Of a stretch of 39,989 nt of DNA, positions 1 through 7,842 are shown piece by piece. Numbering within the stretch: the first letter of the stretch is position 1; the number at the start of each line of letters is the position of its first letter. The position numbers and the translations under genes are program-made. Below the pieces are notes generated by a model, which was not told where the DNA came from, made no database searches, and saw only the letters and a program-made list of their open reading frames with translations. This DNA is from Acidimicrobiia bacterium. Its GTDB lineage: Bacteria; Actinomycetota; Acidimicrobiia; Spongiisociales; UBA11373. Location of the stretch: contig JACRIT010000021.1 in assembly GCA_016215655.1 (NCBI GenBank), positions 1 to 39,989 on the forward strand, in the 5' to 3' direction.

Positions 1-3000
1 TCCGTCCTCGTCCTCGTCGAGCCACACCGTGTCGCCGACCGTGCCGGTGCCGCGATGTCCGAAGTCGACGCCGCTCGTGGTGGCGCCGGAGAGCACCACT
101 GCCACCGCCGATCCGTCGGCGCCACCGTCGTAGTCGACGGAGGAGGCGTATCCCGCGGGAATCGTGGCCTGGATGACCCGCACCGTGTAGTTGCCAGCGG
201 GCAGGCCGCCGAACGAGTAGCCACCGGAACCATTCGAGGTGGTGCCGGCGATCACCGTCGATCCCTGGAGGATCTGGACTCCCAGACCGGGCAGCGGCGG
301 CTCATCGGGATCGCGGTTGGGATCGCCATCGAGGTCGAGGAAGAGCATCCCCTGGAGCGCACCCGGTGGCGGGCCGTAGCCGATGTCCTCCGCGGCGACG
401 TGCTGGCCCACGAGGGCCATGACCGATTGCGTCTGGTTGGCCGTGGTGAGCGAGTACCCGGAGGGGACCGTGTTCGGATCGACCTCGACGGATGCCGGGC
501 CGGGCAGCACCGCCGCGCTCCAGGTGCCGTCGGCTGCCGTGGTGACGTTGGTCACCGCGCCGCCGGAGGAGGTCACCTCCACCTCGACCCCGCCGAGACC
601 GCTCTCGCTGCCGTCCTGGAACCCATCCCGGTCGAGATCGCCAAACACCCGGCCACCGATGGTGGAGTTGGCGGGGGCGAAAACGACCACGGCGTCGTCG
701 GACGGGGTGATCGCGTTGCCTTCGTCATCCGAGAGCGTTGCGGTGACGAGGTCGACGTGGTCGGGATCGCCAAAGAGCCCGGCGACATCGGCATCGAACC
801 AGCATGCCACCCACCCTCCCGCGGGCACCTGGCCGCCGAGCGCCGGGCAGGTGTTGTTGGAGACCGCGGCGTTGCCGGCATCGCGCAGGTCGCCGAAGAC
901 CGAGTCCGTGAGGGAGTCGATGACGAGCGTCTCAGGGCCGGTGTTGTCGATGGTGACGATGAAGGTGACGGTGCCACCGGGCTCGGTGATCGTGCCGGGA
1001 TCGGCGTCCTTGACGACCGTGGCCGACGGAGGAGCGTCGTCGAGGCCCACGGTGGCGCCGGCCTGGGCCGTTGCCGGGTTGCCGTCGTCATCCGTGACGG
1101 TGAGGGCCACCGTGTCGACGTGGTCGGGATCCGATCCATTTCCCCCGACAAAGGCTTCGAAGGAGCACCCGAAGGCGGCGCCCACTCCGAGCGTCGCCGG
1201 CAACGAGGTGCAGGTGTTGGCGGCCACATCGGGGTTGGCGGCGTCGAGCAGATCGCCGAACACGTCGTCGCCGAGGGCGGAGATGGTCACCGGCTCCACC
1301 GAGGCGTTGGTCAGCGTCAGGGTGAAGGTGACCACCGCCCCCGGCTCGGTCACCGAGGCCGCCGACGCCACCTTGTCGACGGTCACGACGGGCATGGCAT
1401 CGGTGAAGGAGACCATGGCAGAGGCATCGGCGCTCGCCGGATTGGCCTCATCGTCGACGACGTCCGCGGTGACGGTGTCGAGATGGTTGGGATCGCCGAA
1501 CGACCCCGACACGAATCCCTCGAACGAACACACCAGGCTGGCACCGGCGGCGATGGAAGTTGGCGCCGCCGCACAGGTGTTGGACACCACCGCGGGATTT
1601 GCGGGGTCGAGCAGGTCGCCGAAGACGTCATCGAACAGCGCCGTCAGGGTCACGGCCTCGGCGGAGGTGTTCCCCACATCGATGCTGAAGGTCACCCAGC
1701 CACCCGGCTCGTCGATGACGCCGGGCGACGGCGTCTTGGTCAGGGTCAAGGTCGGCGGGAGGTCGGTGGGAACCGTGGCCGACCCGGACGCGACGAACGT
1801 GAAGCCCGACATCGTGGCATGGACGGTCACGGTGTCGGTGTGCGGTGTCGACTCGTCGGTTGCGGGCACGAAGACGGAGAAGGAGCAGGATCCCACGGCT
1901 CCCCCGTCCACGATGCGGGAGATCGCTGGACAGGTGTTGGCCTGAACCTGCGGATTCCCGGTGTCGAGGAGGTCGCCGTAGATGTCGTCGTACATGTCGG
2001 TGATCCCGAAGGGCGTGGTCCCACCATTGGTGACTTCAACCGTGAAGGTCACGTCCTCGCCAGGGGGCGAAATGGAGTTCACACTCGCGGTCTTGGCGAC
2101 TCCGAGACCTGCGCCCACGATGCCGGCGTCCGGGCCGGTGGCGAGGCCCGCGTTGGGGAAGGACATCGTTGCCGTGGCCCCAGGCGTGGTCACGGCCACC
2201 ACATCGGAATCGAGCGCATCATCGCCCACGTTCGGTGGCGAGAAGCCAATCGGGGTCTCGACGGCGAAGACCAGGTACACCAACTCTCCGGGCGGGACCA
2301 GGACTTCGTAGGTGCCATCGGCGATCGTTGTGGTCGAGCGCTGCAGGAAGTCGTCCCAGGTGCCGGCGATTCCGTCCCACCCCACACCCCACACCTCCAC
2401 CGGCACGCCGCCAACTGGGGCGGATTCATCCCGCACTCCGTCTCCGTCGAGGTCCCACCAGACCAGGCCGCTCACGAGAGCTCCTTCGGACGGATCGAGT
2501 ACCTGAACCGTCACGCTGGCGGAGCCGACGTCGCTGTTGTAGTGGAACGATGACCCGGAGAAGTCGTAGATCATGGCGCCCAACTGAGTGCTTCCGGGTG
2601 CAACCGCCTTCAGGAGGTACGTCTGAGAGAAGTCGCCACCAGCCTTCCCTCCCGGGAATCCCGGAGGTCCGATGCAGGAGCGATACGTCGGACTGGTCGG
2701 GTCTGGGTCCCACCCGCATGCGTCGCCGTAGGGTTGATCATTGGTGGCTCCGACCGGTTCGGTGTACACGACCGAGGTGGGACCGATCTCGATGAGCGAG
2801 GCGTCGGCGGTGATGAAGGTCTGCAGCTGCTCGTATCCACCGGGCGCGGTGCCTCCTTCGATCCGGTAGGTGTGTGTATCGCCCACGAACATCGTCGACG
2901 GGCCCGCCAGGCCGGTAACGGTGTTGCGGTTCTGTGACACCAGGTACTCGACGTAGACCTCGCGGGGAACCGGAGACGAAGCCAACAGACCTCCGTCTGC

Positions 3001-3405
3001 GGTCGCCTCGACGTGGTAACGCCGACTCGTGGTGTAGGCCGCCGGATCCCGGGCGATCTCCACCGTGAAGGTGACATCGCGGCAGTCGCCGGCTGCCAAC
3101 GTTCCGAGAGTTCGAACCGACGAAGTGCCGGACTGGATGTCGATGTACGGGTTCACCGAGTCCCAGACAAACGCCACCGAGGTCGAGGTGGACGGGGCAT
3201 CGCCGGAGTTACACACCCGTGCCGCAACCGGATAGCGATTGATCCCGACTGCGACGTCGTTGGAGTCGAGACCGATCACATCCCAGGTGATCGTCTGGAC
3301 CGAAAGTGCCGGTGCGGCTTCGGCCGGGAAGACCCCGGCTGCCGATGCAAACCCCAGGAGGAGGAAGAACGCAGCGGCGCCCCGCCGCACACGAGTGCGG
3401 CGCAC
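1..3405 (-). CDS. Large secreted repeat protein (DUF11-type and SdrD B-like domains), 3' end cut off
   Basis: An open frame runs from a GTG at 3405 off the left edge (1135 codons, no stop), so the C-terminus is missing. The N-terminus has an arginine-rich start and a hydrophobic stretch ending near AEAAPA, a typical Sec signal peptide. Residues about 30-300 are an unassigned beta-rich region with several Cys. A carboxypeptidase-regulatory/SdrD B-like domain (motif GLVWWDLDGDGVRDE) follows at about 310-430. Four tandem DUF11-like repeats of about 115-120 residues then begin near residues 436, 551, 673 and 794, each with a DDVFGDLLD-like and an NTC motif. Further B-like domains (GRVFGDLDRDGFQDG, FLDLDGDPNRDPDEP) continue to the edge; the DxDxDG loops suggest calcium binding. 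It is probably a cell-surface or exported structural/adhesive protein, but the true ligand is unknown. The GTG start has no good Shine-Dalgarno sequence; a second GTG five codons later is possible. Confidence 0.85.
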   Translation of the reverse strand, partial: MRRTRVRRGAAAFFLLLGFASAAGVFPAEAAPALSVQTITWDVIGLDSNDVAVGINRYPVAARVCNSGDAPSTSTSVAFVWDSVNPYIDIQSGTSSVRTLGTLAAGDCRDVTFTVEIARDPAAYTTSRRYHVEATADGGLLASSPVPREVYVEYLVSQNRNTVTGLAGPSTMFVGDTHTYRIEGGTAPGGYEQLQTFITADASLIEIGPTSVVYTEPVGATNDQPYGDACGWDPDPTSPTYRSCIGPPGFPGGKAGGDFSQTYLLKAVAPGSTQLGAMIYDFSGSSFHYNSDVGSASVTVQVLDPSEGALVSGLVWWDLDGDGVRDESAPVGGVPVEVWGVGWDGIAGTWDDFLQRSTTTIADGTYEVLVPPGELVYLVFAVETPIGFSPPNVGDDALDSDVVAVTTPGATATMSFPNAGLATGPDAGIVGAGLGVAKTASVNSISPPGEDVTFTVEVTNGGTTPFGITDMYDDIYGDLLDTGNPQVQANTCPAISRIVDGGAVGSCSFSVFVPATDESTPHTDTVTVHATMSGFTFVASGSATVPTDLPPTLTLTKTPSPGVIDEPGGWVTFSIDVGNTSAEAVTLTALFDDVFGDLLDPANPAVVSNTCAAAPTSIAAGASLVCSFEGFVSGSFGDPNHLDTVTADVVDDEANPASADASAMVSFTDAMPVVTVDKVASAASVTEPGAVVTFTLTLTNASVEPVTISALGDDVFGDLLDAANPDVAANTCTSLPATLGVGAAFGCSFEAFVGGNGSDPDHVDTVALTVTDDDGNPATAQAGATVGLDDAPPSATVVKDADPGTITEPGGTVTFIVTIDNTGPETLVIDSLTDSVFGDLRDAGNAAVSNNTCPALGGQVPAGGWVACWFDADVAGLFGDPDHVDLVTATLSDDEGNAITPSDDAVVVFAPANSTIGGRVFGDLDRDGFQDGSESGLGGVEVEVTSSGGAVTNVTTAADGTWSAAVLPGPASVEVDPNTVPSGYSLTTANQTQSVMALVGQHVAAEDIGYGPPPGALQGMLFLDLDGDPNRDPDEPPLPGLGVQILQGSTVIAGTTSNGSGGYSFGGLPAGNYTVRVIQATIPAGYASSVDYDGGADGSAVAVVLSGATTSGVDFGHRGTGTVGDTVWLDEDEDG

Positions 3406-3739
3406 CCTTTGGGCACGGTTCCGAACGGTACGGTACAGAGGAGGCTCCTACCTCGGCGTCGACTCCGAGGAGTGATTCGGCAGCGATCACCCGGGCTTGA
3501 TGGGGTCCCAGGAGTTGGAAGGACCCAAGGCGCAATGCGCAATGCGCCCTGCAATTCGCAATTCGTCAGAAGGCGTCGGGCCTGGTCGGGCGCGTCTGAC
3601 GAATTGCGCCGAGCGGCGGCCGCGGTCCCGGATCCAAGCCAACCGACCCGGTCCAACGCGAGCCGAGGGACTGACGCATTGCGGGAGGCCGCTCCGGCGG
3701 CCGACGGCGCATTGCGCAAGGCCGCCTGCGGCGGCCTCC
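3406..3739. other. Gene-free stretch carrying a full-length intergenic repeat
   Basis: I find no credible coding frame between the start of the repeat protein and the stop of the prenyl transferase. Most of the stretch (3530-3737) is one copy of the dispersed repeat described separately. The rest is the upstream region of the secreted protein, with an AGGAG-like run about 35 bases before its start. Confidence 0.6.
3530..3737. repeat. Intergenic repeat copy 1 (long form)
   Basis: The copy begins with iterated GCGCAATGCGC and GCAATTCGCAATTCGTCAGA words, and TCTGACGAATTGC at 3595-3607 forms an inverted arm. About 130 bases of less simple sequence follow (GCCGAGCGGC, GGATCC, GAGCCG, GGGACT). The copy ends with ATTGCG words and the hairpin GGCCGCC-TGC-GGCGGCC at 3720-3736. 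The body aligns with the copy at 18680-18836, so this is a family member and not chance low complexity. The end hairpin lies just beyond the prenyl transferase stop and could terminate it. Confidence 0.75.
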
Positions 3740-4531
3740 CTACTTCCCGAACCTTCTCTCGCGCCTGGTGAAGTCCCGCAGGGCACGCAGGAAGTCGACC
3801 CGGCGGAAGCCGGGCCAGTGGACGTCGACGAAGGAGTACTCGGCATAGGCCGCCTGCCAGAGCAGGAACCCGGACAGCCGCGACTCGCCACTGGTGCGGA
3901 TCACCAGGTCGGGGTCGGGCAGATCCGCGGTGTACAGGTGGCGGGCGATCGAGCCGGCGTCGATGGCGTCGGCGAGATCGGACCCCGACACCCCCTCGGC
4001 GACGAGTTTGCCGACGAGGTCCTTCACCGCGTCGACGATCTCCTGTCGCCCTCCGTACGCGAGGGCGATGGTGAGCCGGCGCTCCCCGCGCTCCGATCGG
4101 CGGGTCAGTCCTCCGGCGGCCTCGCGCAGGCGGTCGGGGAGCAGGTCGAGGCTGCCTATCACGCCGAAGCGCAAGCCTTCGCCGCCACGGGTGTCGGGGA
4201 GGCGGTCGAAGAGATCGGCAAGAACCGCGAAGTACGGCTCGAGCTCACTGGCGGGACGTTCCAGGTTCTCGCGCGACAGCAACCAGCACGTGAGGGCGGG
4301 CACGTCGAGATCACGGCACCATCCGAGGAACTCGACGAACTTGTCCATGCCGGCCCGGTACGAGTCGGCATAGTCGGCGAGGCCGGTGAGACGGGCATAG
4401 CGACGATGGCCGTCGAGGATCACCCCGATGTGGTGGGGCAGCCGCGACCGGTCGAGGCCGCGCAGCAGCCGGTCCTCGTAGAGGCGATACAGCGGGCGGG
4501 ACAGACTCCCGCCGCCGGCCGCTCGGTCCAC
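3740..4531 (-). CDS. uppS: cis-Prenyl transferase (undecaprenyl / short-chain Z-prenyl diphosphate synthase family)
   Basis: This 263-residue protein has the length and motifs of cis-prenyl transferases, which condense isopentenyl diphosphate onto an allylic diphosphate to make the lipid carrier for cell-wall sugars or shorter Z-prenyl diphosphates. The catalytic Asp is in HIGVILDGHRRYA (about residues 34-46). The C-terminal substrate-binding block RTSGESRLSGFLLWQ and the ending LRALRDF..RERRFGK are present. The usual DGN motif reads DGH. The ending recalls the mycobacterial short-chain (Rv1086-type) branch, so a short product is possible. The GTG start at 4531 has GAGGAGG about five bases upstream. 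The gene follows the metallopeptidase lipoprotein after 62 bases and may be cotranscribed with it. Confidence 0.9.
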   Translation of the reverse strand: MDRAAGGGSLSRPLYRLYEDRLLRGLDRSRLPHHIGVILDGHRRYARLTGLADYADSYRAGMDKFVEFLGWCRDLDVPALTCWLLSRENLERPASELEPYFAVLADLFDRLPDTRGGEGLRFGVIGSLDLLPDRLREAAGGLTRRSERGERRLTIALAYGGRQEIVDAVKDLVGKLVAEGVSGSDLADAIDAGSIARHLYTADLPDPDLVIRTSGESRLSGFLLWQAAYAEYSFVDVHWPGFRRVDFLRALRDFTRRERRFGK

Positions 4532-4593
4532 ACCAACCTCCTCGACGTGCGCCCTCAGACGCCGTCGTCGCTATGCCGCGACCTGCGGGCTCG

Positions 4594-6198
4594 CTAGGCG
4601 ACCCCGCAGACGCTGATGCCCTCGAAGAATCCTGCCTTGAAGGCTTCGAAGCGCTGGAAGGCGCTCACCTCTCCCTCGACGCCCGGCGTCGCCGACAGGG
4701 AGAGGAATCCGGAGATGCCCTCCTCGAGGTCGCCTGCCGACAGCAGGATCCCGGTCGGATTGTCCTCGGGGACGAGCGCCGCGGTCCACACCCCGGCCAT
4801 GCAGTCCACCTGCAACTGGGCCTCGGGGCCATCGATGGGCAATCCAGCGCGGGCTTGCACTGCCCGGCCCCACTCGTCGGCGAGCACGAGGCCGATGGCG
4901 AAGTCCCCGATCTCGGTCCACAGACTGGGGAAGAGCCCAACGTTGTCCCAGGCGACGAAGTCGTCGGCCTCGCAGTAGAAGGCATTGCCGACGAAGAACT
5001 CGTCCTGGGCCACAAAGCCGCCGCACGCCGGCACTTCACCCGCGGGGTCGTAGGGGATCACTTGCGACACCGGCACCCATTCGCCCCCGAAGACATCGGG
5101 GTACACGATCGACCAGAAGGTCTCGAGCGCATCGATGAGCAGCGGTGCGGTCTGGTCGAACGGGAGGTCGCCGCCCTGGGTCGGGTCTTCACCCTCGCGC
5201 AACGGGATGAACACGACGGCCGGGGGGTCGGCTTCGTAGCCGGCGCACTGACCGGCACCGTTGTTGAAGCCATCGAAGAAGGCACTGAGACGGTCGAACG
5301 ATCCGCCGTGGGCGTTGTCGTCGGCAGGGTCGCTGCCGAGTTGGTCGCCGATGAGGAGGAAGCCCGACATCGCCTCTTCGAGATCGCCGGGCTCGAGGCG
5401 GATGATGTCGCTCTCATTGGCGGCCACTCGTCCGGTCCAGGAGCCCGCAAAGCAGTCGGCCTGGAGCTCGGACACCACCGTCGGACTGTTGACGTCGTCG
5501 AACCCGTAGCGCGCCTGGATGGCGTGGCCCCACTCGTGGGCGAGGACGAGGGCGACGGTGAAATCGCCGAACTGCTCATAGAGCGGCGCCATCAGGTCCT
5601 CGTGGTCCCACTGCACCGTGTCGTCGAATCCGCAGTAGAAGGCATTGCCGACGTACCAGCTCGGCTCCATCGGTCCGCCGCACGTCGGCTGGTCACCGCG
5701 GGAGTTGTAGTAGGGACCGTTGACGATGGGGGGCGAGTAGTCGATCCCCCACACCTCCGGCATGGCCGCCGCCCAGTAGACATCGAGGTCGGCGAGGCTG
5801 GCGTCGATCACCCCATCCATGTCGGCAAAAGGAACGAAGTCACCGGCCAGGGTGGTCGGGGTGGTACCACCCGTGCGGGTGCAGTACTCGATGATCTCCT
5901 GGGCGAGGGGATCGTTGCCGATGTCCGGAGTCGTCGAGCTGTACTCGATGAACTCCTCGAGGGTGAGGCGGGCCTGGTACTGGTCGATGGTGCACCGGCA
6001 GAGCTCTTCGCCACCCTCGGCCCGGCATCCGTCCATGTACGCCTCGACCATCTCGGTCGGATAGGACTCACCGGTGCCCACGGTCGTCGTCGTCGCTTGG
6101 CCGCTCGTCGTCGAGGTGATGAGCGGGGATGCGTCGTCGTCGCCACACGCCGCTGCGATCAACCCAAAGGCCAGGAACAGCACCACCAGTCGCTTCAT
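4594..6198 (-). CDS. Lipoprotein with two neutral zinc metallopeptidase (YpfJ-like) domains, the second degenerate
   Basis: The 534-residue product starts MKRLVVLFLAFGLIAAAC, a lipoprotein signal with Cys18 as the lipidation site, followed by a Thr-rich linker. The first peptidase copy (about 140-330) has HEWGH at 221-225 and ELQADC at 244-249, the metal-ligand pattern of the YpfJ/neutral zinc metallopeptidase family. The second copy (about 355-534) keeps surrounding motifs (VGNAFYC, GDF..GLVLA, DCMAG) but reads DEWGR at 441-445 and QLQVDC at 461-466, so every ligand is replaced. The start at 6198 has GGAGG upstream and overlaps the preceding stop as ATGA. A longer in-frame start at 6309 would bury the signal peptide and is rejected. 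The first domain is predicted to be a membrane-anchored extracellular protease; the substrate is unknown. Confidence 0.85.
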   Translation of the reverse strand: MKRLVVLFLAFGLIAAACGDDDASPLITSTTSGQATTTTVGTGESYPTEMVEAYMDGCRAEGGEELCRCTIDQYQARLTLEEFIEYSSTTPDIGNDPLAQEIIEYCTRTGGTTPTTLAGDFVPFADMDGVIDASLADLDVYWAAAMPEVWGIDYSPPIVNGPYYNSRGDQPTCGGPMEPSWYVGNAFYCGFDDTVQWDHEDLMAPLYEQFGDFTVALVLAHEWGHAIQARYGFDDVNSPTVVSELQADCFAGSWTGRVAANESDIIRLEPGDLEEAMSGFLLIGDQLGSDPADDNAHGGSFDRLSAFFDGFNNGAGQCAGYEADPPAVVFIPLREGEDPTQGGDLPFDQTAPLLIDALETFWSIVYPDVFGGEWVPVSQVIPYDPAGEVPACGGFVAQDEFFVGNAFYCEADDFVAWDNVGLFPSLWTEIGDFAIGLVLADEWGRAVQARAGLPIDGPEAQLQVDCMAGVWTAALVPEDNPTGILLSAGDLEEGISGFLSLSATPGVEGEVSAFQRFEAFKAGFFEGISVCGVA

Positions 6199-6560
6199 CG
6201 CCGCAACCTCCTCCAGCCTCGCCAGATCCCCGGCTTCGGTGCGGTGTCGGCGAGAGACTCCACCGCGATACGGGCTTCCACCAACTCGGACATCTTCTCG
6301 GCCAACCACCGATCGAACGGATGATCGGAGGCGGCAATCGAGGTGAATGCGCTCTCCGGGTCCGGGGACTCGGAGTAGATCATCGCCAGATCACGGCCCC
6401 CTCCATCACGACCGATGAACACCACCTGGCGGGTCACCCCGCGACGGCGATGGGACTCGGCCCACTCCACCCGACGCGAGCGCATGAGGTCGGCGACGAA
6501 CGCACGGAAGTCGTCGCTACGCCCCGGTCGGACGGGCATGACGTACAGCGTGGCGACCAC
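6195..6560 (-). CDS. Small hypothetical protein (121 residues), translationally coupled to the metallopeptidase
   Basis: I do not recognise this protein with confidence. It begins MVATLYVMPVRPGRSDDFRAF, a beta-strand followed by an Arg/Asp-rich helix, and continues with RRRGVTRQVVFIGR and DLAMIYSESPDPESAF. That pattern suggests a small ferredoxin-like alpha/beta fold of the DUF6176 or antibiotic-monooxygenase type. There is no signal peptide or membrane segment, so it is cytoplasmic. The GTG start at 6560 follows GGAGG. Its stop overlaps the next start as ATGA, so the peptidase lipoprotein is probably translated from the same message. The fold suggestion is inference only. Confidence 0.7.
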   Translation of the reverse strand: MVATLYVMPVRPGRSDDFRAFVADLMRSRRVEWAESHRRRGVTRQVVFIGRDGGGRDLAMIYSESPDPESAFTSIAASDHPFDRWLAEKMSELVEARIAVESLADTAPKPGIWRGWRRLRR

Positions 6561-6630
6561 AAAGCCTCCAGGAGAAACGGGTTCGCCGCTGAGGGTAGCC
6601 CCGGCTCCCGCGGAACGCGCCCGCAGAGGT

Positions 6631-7740
6631 TCAGCGCGCGATGACCGTTTCGTAGATGGCCCGCAATTCCGCGATCCACCGTTGCGCCGTGAAGCGCTCC
6701 TCGAACCGACGCCGCGCCGCCTCGCCCATCCGGGTCCGACGTGCCGGGTCGGCCGCCAGGGCGTTGATGGCGGCGGCCAGCGCCGGGGCGTCGCCGGGAC
6801 CGATGAGGATGCCGCTCTCGGCAGTGACGATCTCGGGAATACCTCCGACGGCCGATGCGATCACCGGAAGGCCGGCGGCGGCGGCGTGCACCAGTGCAGT
6901 GGGGAGCGCATCGGCCGTGCTGGGGTGGATCACGAGATCGACCCCGCCGAGCAGGCGGGCCACATCCTCCCGGAATCCCGTGAGGATCACCCGCCCGAGG
7001 TGCCGGCGTGACCCTTCGACCACGGCGTCCATCAACTCGCCGTCACCGACCAGCACGATGCTCACCTGTGGATCGACGGCCGCCATGGCGGCGAGCATCA
7101 CGTCATGCCCCTTGCCCGGGCGCATCACCGCCACCATCGCCGCCGCCACCGCGTCGTGGCGGATGCCGAGCTCTGCCCGCACCGCGGCACGGGCGGCGGG
7201 AGCGACGGGTCCCGGATCGGGAATCCCGTTGCGGATGGTGACGACGCGGCGGGGGTCCTCCCCCGACATCGCCAGATACCACTGCCGTTGCGCATCGGAC
7301 ACCGCGATGGTCATGGCGGCGGTGCGACGCCGTGATCGCATGGCGATGGCCCGCTTCAACCGTCCGAGGGCAGCGACGTCGTCCTCGATGACGTGCAGGG
7401 TCGACACCTGCGGGATGCCCGTGCGCATCGCCACCCGCCCGGCGACGACATCGGCGTGCTTCAGATGGGAGTGGAGCACCTGGGGGCGGAGTTCGTCGAC
7501 GACACGGCGCAAGCGGCGGGGTCCGCGCGGGTCCCACCAGGAACGCAGGTCGAGGCTGCGCACGGTCACTCCGGCTTCGCGCAGGGCCTCGGGATAGCGC
7601 AGACCCTCCGTGGGGAGCATGCTCACCACGCTCATGTCGAGACCCGCCGGCTTGGCGACCCGGGCGAGGTCGACCAGCACATGCTCCGCCCCTCCAGGGC
7701 CGAGATCGTGGATGAGATGGCAGACCCGAATGCCCGTCAT
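6631..7740 (-). CDS. GT4-family glycosyltransferase
   Basis: This 369-residue protein is a GT-B glycosyltransferase of family 4, which moves a sugar from an activated donor to a lipid, glycan or small acceptor. The N-terminal glycine-rich acceptor loop is HLIHDLGPGGAEHVLVDLA. The C-terminal donor domain has GDGELMDAV, TGFREDVARLL and the conserved block PSTADALPTALVHAAAAGLP followed by GGIPEIV. The ATG at 7740 is chosen because the family fold starts there; longer in-frame extension only reads antisense through the divergent neighbour. There is no signal peptide. The acceptor cannot be told, and no polysaccharide cluster surrounds it. Confidence 0.88.
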   Translation of the reverse strand: MTGIRVCHLIHDLGPGGAEHVLVDLARVAKPAGLDMSVVSMLPTEGLRYPEALREAGVTVRSLDLRSWWDPRGPRRLRRVVDELRPQVLHSHLKHADVVAGRVAMRTGIPQVSTLHVIEDDVAALGRLKRAIAMRSRRRTAAMTIAVSDAQRQWYLAMSGEDPRRVVTIRNGIPDPGPVAPAARAAVRAELGIRHDAVAAAMVAVMRPGKGHDVMLAAMAAVDPQVSIVLVGDGELMDAVVEGSRRHLGRVILTGFREDVARLLGGVDLVIHPSTADALPTALVHAAAAGLPVIASAVGGIPEIVTAESGILIGPGDAPALAAAINALAADPARRTRMGEAARRRFEERFTAQRWIAELRAIYETVIAR

Positions 7741-7826
7741 GATGACAGCATCGGCCTCGCCGGGACACCCTGAAGGTGGGCGGCTCCTCCGGGCGCGACG
7801 GCGGTTCCATAGCCCCGGACGCCGCC

Positions 7827-7832
7827 TAGCCT
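7827..7832 (+). promoter_or_regulatory. Candidate -10 box for the NAD-binding/DUF2867 gene
   Basis: TAGCCT lies ten bases before the ATG at 7843, which would leave a leader of only a few bases. There is no Shine-Dalgarno sequence. This fits the near-leaderless pattern seen repeatedly in this window. Confidence 0.45.
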
Positions 7833-7842
7833 CGCGCGCCCC

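Noticed and set aside
55-2553. An 832-codon frame on the plus strand
   Set aside because: It is the antisense of the repeat protein. Its translation is His/Arg/Gly-rich with repeats that mirror the DUF11 units and no known domain, whereas the minus frame has a signal peptide and recognised domains.
4573-6324. A 583-codon plus-strand frame opposite the metallopeptidase
   Set aside because: High-GC shadow; the minus strand carries the lipobox, HEWGH and a ribosome binding site.
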